Source of the DNA: an uncultured Bacteroides sp.
GTDB lineage: Bacteria; Bacteroidota; Bacteroidia; Bacteroidales; Bacteroidaceae
Direction: 5' to 3'
Length of the DNA: 64,000 nt
NCBI GenBank assembly: GCA_900552645.1
Contig: USAN01000005.1
Location: 62,001-126,000, forward strand
Part shown: positions 36,809 through 46,039 of the stretch, in pieces
How positions within the stretch are numbered: the stretch's first letter is position 1
Layout of the letters: each line of letters starts with the position of its first letter
The notes under the pieces: generated by a model
Told to the model about the DNA's origin: nothing
Database searches by the model: none
The model's input: the letters and a program-made list of their open reading frames with translations, nothing else
Program-made: the position numbers and the translations under genes

Positions 36809-39181
36809 ATGAAAAGATATTTCGTGTTTATTATAATAACAATACTATATACAACATTCGTCTGTGCACAATCTAGAACAGCTTTCGTAGAGGGTAAAAT
36901 AATAGATCAATATAGCCGTAAGCCTGTAGAATTTGTCAATATTCTGGTAGTAGGTACAACAATTGGAAGCGTTACCGACTCACTTGGAAATTTCAAGTTA
37001 AAGGATGTCCCTCACGGAATAGTAAAGTTCAGAATTTCAGGACTTGGATATAAAACTCTGGTAACTTCCGACTATATAATATCATTAAAGCCTCCTTATG
37101 TGGAAGTTGCAATAGAAGAAGAATCAAAGCAACTTGGAGAAGTCACAGTTACAGCTCCTTCTACACCACGTGTAATTGAAAGTCCGGTAAGTCTGCGTGT
37201 AATACAGTTGAAAGACATTGAGAAAATGCCCGGCGGTAATCGCGATATTTCAAGAATAGTACGTTCCTATCCAGGAGTATCATTCTCGCCAATAGGATAC
37301 AGAAATGATCTTATAGTAAGAGGTGGCGGACCCTCCGAAAACAAATTCTATATGGACGGAATAGAGATACCAAATATAAATCACTTTTCTACTCAAGGAG
37401 CATCCGGTGGACCGGTAAGTTTGGTTAATTCGGACCTTGTACGTGACATAAATTTCTATACAGGAGCATTCCCAGCAAATAGTGGAGGTGCATTGAGTTC
37501 AGTAATGGATTTTCGTCTGCGCGACGGCAACCGAAAGGAAAATACCTTCAAGGGCACACTTGGAGCCTCCGAGGCTTCATTTAGTGGTAGCGGACCTATA
37601 AATAAGAAAACTACATATCTATTCTCAATACGCCAATCATATCTGCAACTTCTTTTTAAGATGTTTGGACTACCATTTCTTCCAAACTACATTGACGGAC
37701 AGTTCAAGATAAAGACAAATTTTGATGAAAAAAATGAACTCATATTATTGGGGCTTACAGGCATTGACCGGATGAAACTGAACAAAGACCAAACAGGCGA
37801 CAACGCCGAATATATATTAAGTTACCTTCCAGAAATAAACCAGGAAACATTCACGTTAGGAGCTTCATATCGTCATTACGGTAACAATTCAATGCAAACA
37901 CTTACCGTAAGCCACAACTATCTAAACAATAAGAATACTAAGTATATAAATAATGATGATTCCTCTGAAGATAATCTTCGCTTATTACTTAAATCTACCG
38001 AACAAAAGACATCATTTCGTGCCGAAAACAGTTTTCGTACTGAACTATGGAATATTCGTGCCGGGATAGATGCGGCATATTTTACATACAAAAACAATAC
38101 TCGCCAACTAAATTATCAATTGCCAACTAAGTTTGATGAATATAGCACCAACCTTGGTAAGTGGATATGGGGAGCCTATATCATGGCCAATTACTCATCG
38201 GCCGATAATAGATTTGTATCTTCTTTAGGAATAAGAGCAGATGGTTGCAGTTATGGAAAACTGGCCAATCCTTTAGATAACCTCTCTCCTCGCCTATCAC
38301 TAAAGTATGCACTTACAGATGAAATTAGCATTGCTGCCAGCTCGGGCATATATTATCAGCTTCCTTCATATACATCATTGGGATATATGGAAAACGGAAT
38401 ACTTGCAAATAAAGATCTAAAATATATGCGTTCGTTTCATTTCAGTGGTGGAATGGAGTGGAGAGTAAATAAAAGAACTGTAATAACTGCCGAAACTTTT
38501 TATAAGCGCTACTCAAATATTCCACTCTCTATAAAAGACAATATACCGCTTACCTGCAAAGGCGATGATTACGGAATTATAGGAGATGAAGCATTAATAT
38601 CCAGTGCCTTGGGTAGTTCGTATGGATTAGAGATAATGGGAAACTACAATTTCCCTGAGAGACTTAATATTACTGGTGCAGTAACAATATTCAAAAGTCA
38701 ATTCAAGAATAATAAGGAGAGTGATTATATACGTTCGGCATGGGACAATAAATTTATAGTTAACCTAAGTGCTATAAAAAGTTTTAAGCGTGAATGGATG
38801 GCAGGAGCCAAAATCACATATCTTGGAGGAGCTCCTTATACACCATATGATATAGAAAGAACATCTTTGGTTGAAGAGTGGGATAAAAGAGGAAAAGCCT
38901 ATCTTGATTATTCTCTATATAATACACTTACTCGTGCTAACTACTATCAAATTGATGTACGCGTAGACAAGAGCTATTACTTCAAGAAGTGGATGCTAGG
39001 ACTCTATATAGATATACAAAACATAACCGGCAGTATTCTGAAAGAGCCAGATACTCCTTTAAGTACAGGCGAAATAGAAAATCCATCGGCACCGACATCA
39101 CAACAGAAATATAAGTTGAGATATATAAAACAGGATAGTGGAACAATGATCCCTACTTTGGGAGTTACAATAGAATTCTAG
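36809..39181 (+). CDS. TonB-dependent receptor with carboxypeptidase-like regulatory domain
   Basis: 790 residues with a signal peptide. A carboxypeptidase-D-like regulatory domain (about 27-110: VEGKIIDQYSRKPVEFVNIL, GNFKLKDVPHG) comes first. The plug follows (EVTVTAPST, SRIVRSYPGVSFSPIGYRND, LIVRGGGPSENKFYMDG), then a barrel ending in GVTIEF. It starts 60 bases after btuD with no clear terminator between, so it may belong to the cobalamin operon and import a corrinoid. It could also be a separate siderophore or metal receptor. Substrate not determined. Confidence 0.9.
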   Translation: MKRYFVFIIITILYTTFVCAQSRTAFVEGKIIDQYSRKPVEFVNILVVGTTIGSVTDSLGNFKLKDVPHGIVKFRISGLGYKTLVTSDYIISLKPPYVEVAIEEESKQLGEVTVTAPSTPRVIESPVSLRVIQLKDIEKMPGGNRDISRIVRSYPGVSFSPIGYRNDLIVRGGGPSENKFYMDGIEIPNINHFSTQGASGGPVSLVNSDLVRDINFYTGAFPANSGGALSSVMDFRLRDGNRKENTFKGTLGASEASFSGSGPINKKTTYLFSIRQSYLQLLFKMFGLPFLPNYIDGQFKIKTNFDEKNELILLGLTGIDRMKLNKDQTGDNAEYILSYLPEINQETFTLGASYRHYGNNSMQTLTVSHNYLNNKNTKYINNDDSSEDNLRLLLKSTEQKTSFRAENSFRTELWNIRAGIDAAYFTYKNNTRQLNYQLPTKFDEYSTNLGKWIWGAYIMANYSSADNRFVSSLGIRADGCSYGKLANPLDNLSPRLSLKYALTDEISIAASSGIYYQLPSYTSLGYMENGILANKDLKYMRSFHFSGGMEWRVNKRTVITAETFYKRYSNIPLSIKDNIPLTCKGDDYGIIGDEALISSALGSSYGLEIMGNYNFPERLNITGAVTIFKSQFKNNKESDYIRSAWDNKFIVNLSAIKSFKREWMAGAKITYLGGAPYTPYDIERTSLVEEWDKRGKAYLDYSLYNTLTRANYYQIDVRVDKSYYFKKWMLGLYIDIQNITGSILKEPDTPLSTGEIENPSAPTSQQKYKLRYIKQDSGTMIPTLGVTIEF

Positions 39182-39596
39182 AAATAATTATATTATTCAA
39201 CAAAAGCTCACTACGTATAAAGAAGCTGTATAACAAGTACATAAATTACAATATGAACTTATAACCTGTAAGCACAGTTTTCTTAAAAAGAAAAAAGTCC
39301 GGTAAAATATATAACTCCTTGCCAATAAATATTTTAATGTTAAACCCGTCTGTTTTTCGGGGATCACTTCAGTATAGGTAAAAATGGTACTTGTTATATA
39401 TTCCTTTAAAATTAAAGATGGACCAAGATTCATTAAATTTAGAAGAGCCGTATCATTACTCAAATATTGAGTTGATGCGGCTCTTCCATATCTATTGTTA
39501 AATCTGTAAGTAGTCAGATTTTATTTCTTTTATACAATTCCTTTAAATAGTATAATAGTTCTAGAAACGATTAAATGATATCTGAATTTAATCTTA
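39182..39596. other. Convergent intergenic region with a large palindrome
   Basis: No credible gene is seen. The only strong structure is a near-perfect palindrome at 39442-39486: arms GAAGAGCCG and CGGCTCTTC, then ATCA/TGAT, then an inner ACTCAA/TTGAGT. Neither strand has a T-run directly after it. It lies between the ends of the receptor gene (+) and thrC (-) and probably ends or protects both transcripts. Confidence 0.6.
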
Positions 39597-40898
39597 TTAC
39601 TGATTCATCAAATATTTCTTAAAGCTTTCAAAATCTTTAGTCATTGGAACAGTATGCTTAGTGCCCTTCATGAATTCCTGAAGTTTGATTGGAATCTGTA
39701 TTTTATCTTTTATTATATCTTCTACAGTTTCGAGAAACTTTGCTGGGTGTGCAGTTTCAAGGAATACTCCTGTTTCGCCAGATTTTAGATTCTCCTTCAA
39801 GGCACGATAACCACATGCACCATGAGGATCAAGAAGGTAACCAGTATCCTTATAGACCGATTCTACTATATCGTATATCTGTTTATCTGTATAAGTAGTA
39901 CCCGATATATCCTCGCAAATTTTGTCATGGTCATTATCATACAAATCTAGTACACGTGCAAAGTTGCTTGGATCTCCTACATCCATAGCATTTGCTAAAG
40001 TATGAACAGAAGGTCGTGGATTATACTCACCTGTTTTAAGATACTGATAAAATATATCGTTACTATTATTGGCTGCAATGAAACGTTCTACAGGTAACCC
40101 CATTCTCTTACCGAAAAGTCCGGCAGTTATATTACCGAAGTTACCACTAGGTACACAAATTACAAGATTGTCTCCCTTACCTATCTTCTTCATCTGTGCA
40201 TAAGCATAGAAATAGTAGAAAGCCTGCGGTAGAAATCGTGCAACATTTATGGAATTAGCCGAAGTCAGCTTCATATGTTTATTAAGGTCTGAGTCCATAA
40301 ATGCACTTTTCACCAATGCCTGACAGTCATCAAAACTTCCGTCAACTTCTATGGCTGTTATATTCTTTCCAAGTGTTGTAAACTGCTTCTCCTGTATCTC
40401 GCTTACCTTGCCCTTAGGATAAAGTACATATACATGTATACCTTCCACACCAAGGAATCCGTTTGCAACTGCACTACCTGTATCACCCGAAGTAGCTACA
40501 AGTACATTTACATTTTCTTCTCCCTCCTTACGTATAAAATAGCCTAACAGTCGTGCCATGAAGCGTCCACCAACATCCTTAAATGCAAGAGTTGGACCAT
40601 GAAACAGTTCTAGAGAATATATATTGTCCTTTACCTTTACAGCAGGAACATCAAAATTAAGAGTATCGTATACAATATTTTTCAACACATCGGCAGGAAC
40701 ATCCTCGCCAAAAAATGCATCGGCTACCTTATACGCTATTTCCTGAAATGACATTTTATCTATATTGTCAAAGAATTCTTTTGGAAGAATCTTTATCTTT
40801 TCGGGCATATAAAGTCCCTTGTCCGATGCAAGTCCTTTTACTACCGCCTCTTCCAGTGTAGCACAAGGAGCTTTCTTGTTAGTACTATAATATTTCAT
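39597..40898 (-). CDS. thrC: Threonine synthase
   Basis: 433 residues, cytoplasmic. It converts O-phosphohomoserine to threonine with PLP. The PLP-binding lysine is Lys107 in HGPTLAFKD; the phosphate-binding loop is CVPSGNFGNITAG. The N-terminal YYSTNKKAPCATLEEAVVKG matches the short bacterial type. It is the last gene of thrA - phosphoglycerate-mutase-like - thrC, with a 6-base gap upstream. Confidence 0.96.
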   Translation of the reverse strand: MKYYSTNKKAPCATLEEAVVKGLASDKGLYMPEKIKILPKEFFDNIDKMSFQEIAYKVADAFFGEDVPADVLKNIVYDTLNFDVPAVKVKDNIYSLELFHGPTLAFKDVGGRFMARLLGYFIRKEGEENVNVLVATSGDTGSAVANGFLGVEGIHVYVLYPKGKVSEIQEKQFTTLGKNITAIEVDGSFDDCQALVKSAFMDSDLNKHMKLTSANSINVARFLPQAFYYFYAYAQMKKIGKGDNLVICVPSGNFGNITAGLFGKRMGLPVERFIAANNSNDIFYQYLKTGEYNPRPSVHTLANAMDVGDPSNFARVLDLYDNDHDKICEDISGTTYTDKQIYDIVESVYKDTGYLLDPHGACGYRALKENLKSGETGVFLETAHPAKFLETVEDIIKDKIQIPIKLQEFMKGTKHTVPMTKDFESFKKYLMNQ

Positions 40899-40904
40899 CG
40901 TATG

Positions 40905-42125
40905 TTATTTTTTATCGGTTGACATAAATTCATTCATAAACTCATCTTCCTTCATAACTCCATAACTACCTTCCACAACAGCCATTTCATCAAATGTTTG
41001 TACATTGTCGGCCTCTATTCCCGGATAGTATATAAGGAAAGGTACAGCCTCGGAGGTATGTGTACGAAGTTTGCATGGTGTAGGATGATCGGGCAGTACT
41101 GCAATTGCTACAGGTTCGTCCCAATTCTTCACCGCTTCATATATAGGACCCACCGCACGCTTATCCAAATTCTCTATAGTAAGCTGTTTTAGCTTCAAGT
41201 TGCCTTCATGTCCGGCCTCATCGCTAGCTTCTATATGTAAATAAACAAAATCATTGGTTTTCAATGCATTCAAAGCAGCCTTAACCTTATTTTCATAATT
41301 AGTATCATAGAGTCCTGTTGCACCTTCTACACTAATGCTTTCCAATCCGGCATAATGACCAATTCCATTTATCAAGTCGACAGCCGAAATAACTGCCCCC
41401 TTCTTGATAGAAGAATACTTATCTGATAGTTTTTCCATTTTAGGACGATAGCCAGGACTCCAAGGCCAAATGCTATTAGCTGGGTCCTTACCTTCTGCTA
41501 CACGTTTCTTATTTATAGGATGACTTGCAAGTAATTCCTGCGATTTAACAATAAGATCATTAATTAAGTTGGCCGTATCTATAGCTGCTTCATTCTGCGC
41601 CTTAACCATTAAAGGTTTAAAAGGTTTCAACGGTACATCATGAGGAGGCGTGCACTCAATATTCTTATTGCCGCCCTTTATAACCAAAAGATGTCTATAT
41701 TGCACACCAGTATAGAAGTGAACTTTTTCATTACCAAGTTTTTCCTGTAAGAATTTTACCAATACATCGGCCTCTTCGGTAGTAATATGACCTGCCGAAT
41801 GGTTCTTAAGTATATCTCCTTCCACACAAATTATATTGCATCTCATAGCCATATCACCCGGCTCAAGTTCAATACCTATGCTGGCCGCTTCCAAAGGACC
41901 GCGCCCCTCATACACTTTAGGAAGATCATAACCCATTACCGACATATTTGCCACTTCACTTCCAGGATGAAATCCAGGAGCTACAGTAACCAATCGTCCT
42001 ACTCTTCCCATTGCTGCCAACTTATCCATGTATGGCGTAGAAGAGTATTGAAGCAAAGTCTTGTTATCCAAAGATTCGTCAGGCCAGTCGGCCATTCCGT
42101 CACCCAATATAATGATATGTTTCAT
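40905..42125 (-). CDS. Phosphoglycerate mutase-like protein, probable homoserine kinase
   Basis: 406 residues of the alkaline-phosphatase superfamily, apgM type. Metal ligands and nucleophile are visible: IILGDGMADW (Asp9), NMSVMGYD (Ser62), DHPTP and HTSEAVPF. By sequence it is a cofactor-independent phosphoglycerate mutase. However, it lies between thrA and thrC with gaps of 5 and 6 bases, where ThrB is needed, and no GHMP-type homoserine kinase is present. Family models already describe this Bacteroidetes form as a proposed homoserine kinase. I favour that role; the reaction would be ATP plus homoserine to O-phosphohomoserine. Confidence 0.85.
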   Translation of the reverse strand: MKHIIILGDGMADWPDESLDNKTLLQYSSTPYMDKLAAMGRVGRLVTVAPGFHPGSEVANMSVMGYDLPKVYEGRGPLEAASIGIELEPGDMAMRCNIICVEGDILKNHSAGHITTEEADVLVKFLQEKLGNEKVHFYTGVQYRHLLVIKGGNKNIECTPPHDVPLKPFKPLMVKAQNEAAIDTANLINDLIVKSQELLASHPINKKRVAEGKDPANSIWPWSPGYRPKMEKLSDKYSSIKKGAVISAVDLINGIGHYAGLESISVEGATGLYDTNYENKVKAALNALKTNDFVYLHIEASDEAGHEGNLKLKQLTIENLDKRAVGPIYEAVKNWDEPVAIAVLPDHPTPCKLRTHTSEAVPFLIYYPGIEADNVQTFDEMAVVEGSYGVMKEDEFMNEFMSTDKK

Positions 42126-42130
42126 ACTTG

Positions 42131-44563
42131 TTAAATATTAGCTATACTCATAATATCAGCAAAAACTCCGGCTGCAGTAACACTGGCTCCGGCACCGTAT
42201 CCCTGAATCATCATAGGATATTCGTTATATCTTTCAGTAGTAAGAAGTATAATATTATTACTTCCTTCAAGACCATAGAAAGGATGCTTGCTGTCTACTT
42301 CCTGCAATGATACACTTCCCTTTCCATTTTCAAGTTTGGCAACAAATCTCCAGCGCTTGTTTTCACTTTCCAGTTTTTTACGTCGTGCTTCAAAATCGTC
42401 ATCCAATGATGGTACTTTCTTCCAGAAATCCTCTAACGGTCCATCAAAGAAGTCGGCAGGAACAAATAGATGTTTCTCTACATCATTCTGTTCGAGCTTA
42501 TATCCGGCTTCTCGTGCCAATATAACCAACTTACGTATTACGTCCTTTCCGCTTAAGTCTATACGAGGATCGGGTTCAGAATATCTCTCTTCCTGAGCCA
42601 TTTTTATAGTTTTGCTGAAAGGAATGTCGGCACTTATTTTATTAAATATATAATTCAGCGTTCCACTAAGTACCGCTTCTATTTTTATTATCTTATCTCC
42701 ACTGTTTATAAGGTCGTTGATAGTATTTATTATAGGCAATCCGGCACCTACGTTCGTTTCGAACAGAAACTTAACCCCACGATGACGTGCTATATCCTTC
42801 AACTCTCTGTATACCTTATATTCGGAAGATGCTGCAATCTTGTTTGCCGCTACTACAGAAATATTGTTATCAAGAAAATCCTTATATAAAACTGATACTT
42901 CGGCACTTGCGGTACAGTCCACGAACACCGAATTGAATATATTCATTCCAATAACCTCGTCACGTAGAATCTTTGAAGAAGAATCGATTCCTTTTTCGGC
43001 TAATTCTTCCTTAAAACGACTTAAGTCTACTCCTTGACGTGTAAACAACGCACGATGACCATCGGCTATTCCAACTACATTAAGTTTTAGTCCGCGTTCA
43101 CGCATAAGTTTTTCGCGCTGACTGTTAATCTGTTCTATAAGTCGGCCACCAACAGTACCATGTCCGCATATAAAAAGATTTAGCACCTGATATTCGGACA
43201 GGAAGAACGAATCATGGATTACGTTAAGCGACTTTCTTAGTGATTTAGATTCAACAACGAAAGATATATTAGTTTCGGATGCACCCTGTGCGCATGCAAT
43301 TACACTAATACCGTTTCGTCCCAGCGTACCAAAAAGTTTACCTGCAATTCCAGGGGTATGTTTCATGTTCTCGCCTACAATAGCAATAGTAGCCAGATTC
43401 ATCTCGGCATCTACCGGACTTATCTCTCCCATCTCTATCTCCTTAGAGAATTCTTCGTTCAATACCTGACATGCAAGTGCAGCATCTTCGTTACGTACAC
43501 CTATCGAAGTACTATTTTCTGAAGAAGCCTGTGAAACAAGGAAAACGCTTATGCCATTCTGAGCAAGAGACTTGAAAATACGGAAGTTAACCCCTATTAC
43601 CCCCACCATACCAAGTCCGGTAACTGTTATAAGGCTAGTATTGTTTATTGAAGAAATACCCTTAATAGCCTTTGATTCGGCGTTAATCTTACTCTTGATA
43701 ATTGTTCCCTTAGCCTCGGGATTAAAAGTATTCTTTATAAGTATAGGTATATTTTTGTGAAATACAGGATATATAGTAGGAGGATATACCACCTTAGCAC
43801 CAAAGTTACATAGTTCCATAGCCTCTACATAACTAAGTTCATTAATAGTATAAGCACTGCTTATCACACGTGGATCGGCAGTCATGAATCCATCTACATC
43901 AGTCCATATTTCGAGCGAATCAGCTTCTAGAGCTGCAGCAATTATAGCAGCAGTATAGTCCGATCCTCCTCTTCCAAGATTAGTTATTTCTCCACTATTC
44001 TTATCGGTCGATATAAATCCCGGTGCTACCGAAACCGAAGAAGTTTCGCTGAAAGCCTCAGCTACCAGTCTGTTTGTCAGTTCTGAATCAAGAATATGCT
44101 TGGAATGTTTTTTCTCAGTCTTTATGAAATTGCGTGAATCAAAGCATTTTGCATCGTCAATCAATGCAGTTACGATTATTGAAGAGAGTCGTTCGCCATA
44201 GCTTACTATAGCCGAAGATGTTTTTGGAGATAAATCGCGTATTAGATAGATGCCTTGAAGAATATCTTTCAGTTCATTAAGAAGAACCTTTACTTTAGGA
44301 ATAAGAGCCTTTTTTTTGTCCTCTTCCTTTATCACCTCTTCAATCATTTCATTATGACGTAATACTATCTCACGGTATTCCTTTTCATAATCGGCATCAC
44401 CTCTGGAAGCCATAAGCGATGTATTTATAAGTTTGTCGGTTATTCCACCAAGTGCCGAGACTACAACTATAACTTTCTCTTTTTCAGCTTCAACAATCTG
44501 TTTGACACTTAAAATACTTTTCACGGAACCTACGGATGTTCCGCCGAATTTCATTACTTTCAT
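42131..44563 (-). CDS. thrA: Bifunctional aspartate kinase / homoserine dehydrogenase
   Basis: 810 residues. The aspartate kinase half (1 to about 300) starts with KFGGTS and has GRGGSDYTAA and IWTDVDGFMTADPR. Two ACT regulatory domains (about 315-450) follow and probably give threonine feedback. The homoserine dehydrogenase half starts near 461 with the NAD(P) loop ICGHGTVGG; AANKIA and the later GTLNYIF belong to its catalytic region. It catalyses the first and third steps from aspartate to homoserine. First structural gene of the thr operon; a leader peptide lies 139 bases upstream. Confidence 0.96.
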   Translation of the reverse strand: MKVMKFGGTSVGSVKSILSVKQIVEAEKEKVIVVVSALGGITDKLINTSLMASRGDADYEKEYREIVLRHNEMIEEVIKEEDKKKALIPKVKVLLNELKDILQGIYLIRDLSPKTSSAIVSYGERLSSIIVTALIDDAKCFDSRNFIKTEKKHSKHILDSELTNRLVAEAFSETSSVSVAPGFISTDKNSGEITNLGRGGSDYTAAIIAAALEADSLEIWTDVDGFMTADPRVISSAYTINELSYVEAMELCNFGAKVVYPPTIYPVFHKNIPILIKNTFNPEAKGTIIKSKINAESKAIKGISSINNTSLITVTGLGMVGVIGVNFRIFKSLAQNGISVFLVSQASSENSTSIGVRNEDAALACQVLNEEFSKEIEMGEISPVDAEMNLATIAIVGENMKHTPGIAGKLFGTLGRNGISVIACAQGASETNISFVVESKSLRKSLNVIHDSFFLSEYQVLNLFICGHGTVGGRLIEQINSQREKLMRERGLKLNVVGIADGHRALFTRQGVDLSRFKEELAEKGIDSSSKILRDEVIGMNIFNSVFVDCTASAEVSVLYKDFLDNNISVVAANKIAASSEYKVYRELKDIARHRGVKFLFETNVGAGLPIINTINDLINSGDKIIKIEAVLSGTLNYIFNKISADIPFSKTIKMAQEERYSEPDPRIDLSGKDVIRKLVILAREAGYKLEQNDVEKHLFVPADFFDGPLEDFWKKVPSLDDDFEARRKKLESENKRWRFVAKLENGKGSVSLQEVDSKHPFYGLEGSNNIILLTTERYNEYPMMIQGYGAGASVTAAGVFADIMSIANI

Positions 44564-44701
44564 GCAAATTAATATTTATATAAAGGAATGAAAAGTCTTA
44601 TATAAAAGACTATCATGACCTTGTAAAATGTTAAAAAATAAATAGAATTAAGTTTGCTTACATTTATAAGCGTGTATCACGTAGAAACACATATATTATC
44701 C
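44564..44701 (-). promoter_or_regulatory. Presumed threonine attenuator region
   Basis: The stretch between leader stop and thrA start holds several short inverted repeats on the - strand: CCTTA/TAAGG across the leader stop, GCTTA/TAAGC near 44655-44671, and AGTCTT/AAGACT (44594-44611) followed by TTTT. The last is a possible weak terminator. The exact terminator and antiterminator pairing cannot be fixed by eye. Confidence 0.5.
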
Positions 44702-44800
44702 TTAACCCCTAAGGGTCATTGTTGTGGATGTGGACATAGAGGTTGTCATCTGCCCGATCCCTGTTGTTGTGATGGTAGTATATAGATAATATATTGTCAT
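44702..44800 (-). CDS. thrL: thr operon leader peptide
   Basis: A 32-codon frame from ATG 44800 to TAA 44702, just downstream of a -7 box and upstream of thrA. Twelve of 32 residues are Thr, with Thr-rich runs TTITTT, MTTSMSTSTTMT, plus three Ile and four Met. This bias is what ribosome-mediated attenuation of a threonine operon needs: stalling at Thr codons when charged tRNA-Thr is low would change downstream folding and allow thrA transcription. A five-codon ATG frame at 44814 ends in the TGA that overlaps this ATG (ATGA) and may couple to it. Confidence 0.8.
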   Translation of the reverse strand: MTIYYLYTTITTTGIGQMTTSMSTSTTMTLRG

Positions 44801-44829
44801 TTAACTGTGTCCATTTTTGTAGAACGCTG

Positions 44830-44854
44830 CAAATATAAAAACAATTTTAAACAA
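44830..44854 (-). promoter_or_regulatory. Promoter of the threonine operon
   Basis: On the - strand a perfect -7 box TATATTTG (44837-44830) lies 29 bases before the leader ATG. A TTG at 44854-44852 is a possible -33 element with shorter than usual spacing. Confidence 0.6.
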
Positions 44855-44888
44855 TCTATTACTTTTTCTTATTTTTTTGTGATAAAAT

Positions 44889-44922
44889 AAAAGGATATAT
44901 AGATCAATCCATATATCCTTTT
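44889..44922 (-). terminator. Terminator after the DMT transporter gene
   Basis: Perfect 12-base arms AAAAGGATATAT and ATATATCCTTTT with a 10-base loop; T-rich sequence follows on the - strand. It separates the upstream - strand operon from the thr promoter. The rest of 44923-45060 shows no gene. Confidence 0.8.
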
Positions 44923-45060
44923 ATTTTAATATCGACTTATTTTATGATTCTTCGCATTGTTAAATCTTTCTGTTTAACTACCACTTTCTTTTTGAGAAAA
45001 ATCATTTCTCAATTAATTAGAATAAAACTCTTTATGCAAATATTTACTATTATTTTATTT

Positions 45061-45987
45061 CTATTCACCAATATTGGTAATATTATATTTTTGTTTTTTA
45101 TTTACCGTAACCAAATAGACTCCTATTATTACCAGAAATGTAGCAATAGGTTCATCCCAACGAAGTACTGCTTGTCCCAAGGCTATAGAGACAACTGATG
45201 CTATTATTGGTATGGCATAATTATACATTGAAACTACCGTACTAGATAGACTCTTCATTGCTAAAGGGATTAACATATATGCTATCGCAGATGGAAATAT
45301 TGCAATATATAAACCTACCAGTATTGGTGTTATAGCATCACTATGGACTAATTCAGAGGCTAATAAATCTTTTATACCCAATGGAAGCGTTACTATAAAT
45401 GCACTTAAAAAGAACCATCTTAATAAAATTACAGGATTATATTTTTTGGATACTCCTCTTGTATAAACTAAATATATGCCATAAAGCAATGCTGCTAATA
45501 GCACAACAATATTGCCTATGACTGCTGCTTTTTTACCTGCATGGCCCTGCAATATAATTACCATTAATGCACCTCCTAAAGCTAAAAAGATACCTATTAG
45601 TTTCCTTTTAGTTATTTTCTCATGAAAGGTAAAAGCCGAAACAATAAGTACCATAATAGGTGTTATAGTAAGAATTATGGCTGCATCAATAGGCGAAGAT
45701 TCTTCTATTCCAAATCCATATAGATAAAAAAATAATCCAAGTCCTAATACACCTCCCATTACAATAATAGGAAAATCCTTTTTCCATTCTATTTTTTCTG
45801 TTGGCATAAATAATGAAGCAATCCAACATACCAACACACCACCGGTAGTACGGAGTAATACATATCCAGACATGCCTATATTCCCATCTAAAATATATGT
45901 AGTAGCAGGAATATTTAACGCAAAGAAAATGACTGTCAGTAAAGAAGATAAATGACCTATTACCTTCTTTTGTGGATCTATTTTCAT
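45061..45987 (-). CDS. EamA/DMT-family inner-membrane transporter
   Basis: 308 residues with ten hydrophobic segments in two five-helix repeats, the arrangement of drug/metabolite exporters. Motifs include DAAIILTITPIMVLIVSAFTF and ALGGALMVIILQG in the first repeat and AIFPSAIAYMLIPLAMKSLS in the second. The substrate is unknown; members export amino acids, nucleosides or small metabolites. It begins 52 bases after the DJ-1/PfpI gene and is probably cotranscribed with it. Nearness to the threonine operon is suggestive only. Confidence 0.88.
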   Translation of the reverse strand: MKIDPQKKVIGHLSSLLTVIFFALNIPATTYILDGNIGMSGYVLLRTTGGVLVCWIASLFMPTEKIEWKKDFPIIVMGGVLGLGLFFYLYGFGIEESSPIDAAIILTITPIMVLIVSAFTFHEKITKRKLIGIFLALGGALMVIILQGHAGKKAAVIGNIVVLLAALLYGIYLVYTRGVSKKYNPVILLRWFFLSAFIVTLPLGIKDLLASELVHSDAITPILVGLYIAIFPSAIAYMLIPLAMKSLSSTVVSMYNYAIPIIASVVSIALGQAVLRWDEPIATFLVIIGVYLVTVNKKQKYNITNIGE

Positions 45988-46039
45988 TATTTTATTATAA
46001 GGAATCTATTTTAAAATTACTCTTTATATATTCTCTATA

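Noticed and set aside
39197..39463. Possible 88-codon gene on the - strand
   Set aside because: It starts inside the palindrome, has a random-looking Cys/Tyr-rich tail, and no signal, family or context supports it.
44798..44814. Five-codon frame as the real thr leader
   Set aside because: It encodes only M-D-T-V-K with one Thr; the overlapping 32-codon frame has the Thr bias. It may serve translation coupling only.
44944..45198. Possible 84-codon gene on the + strand
   Set aside because: It mostly overlaps the 3' end of the DMT transporter antisense; the hydrophobic look comes from AT-rich sequence.
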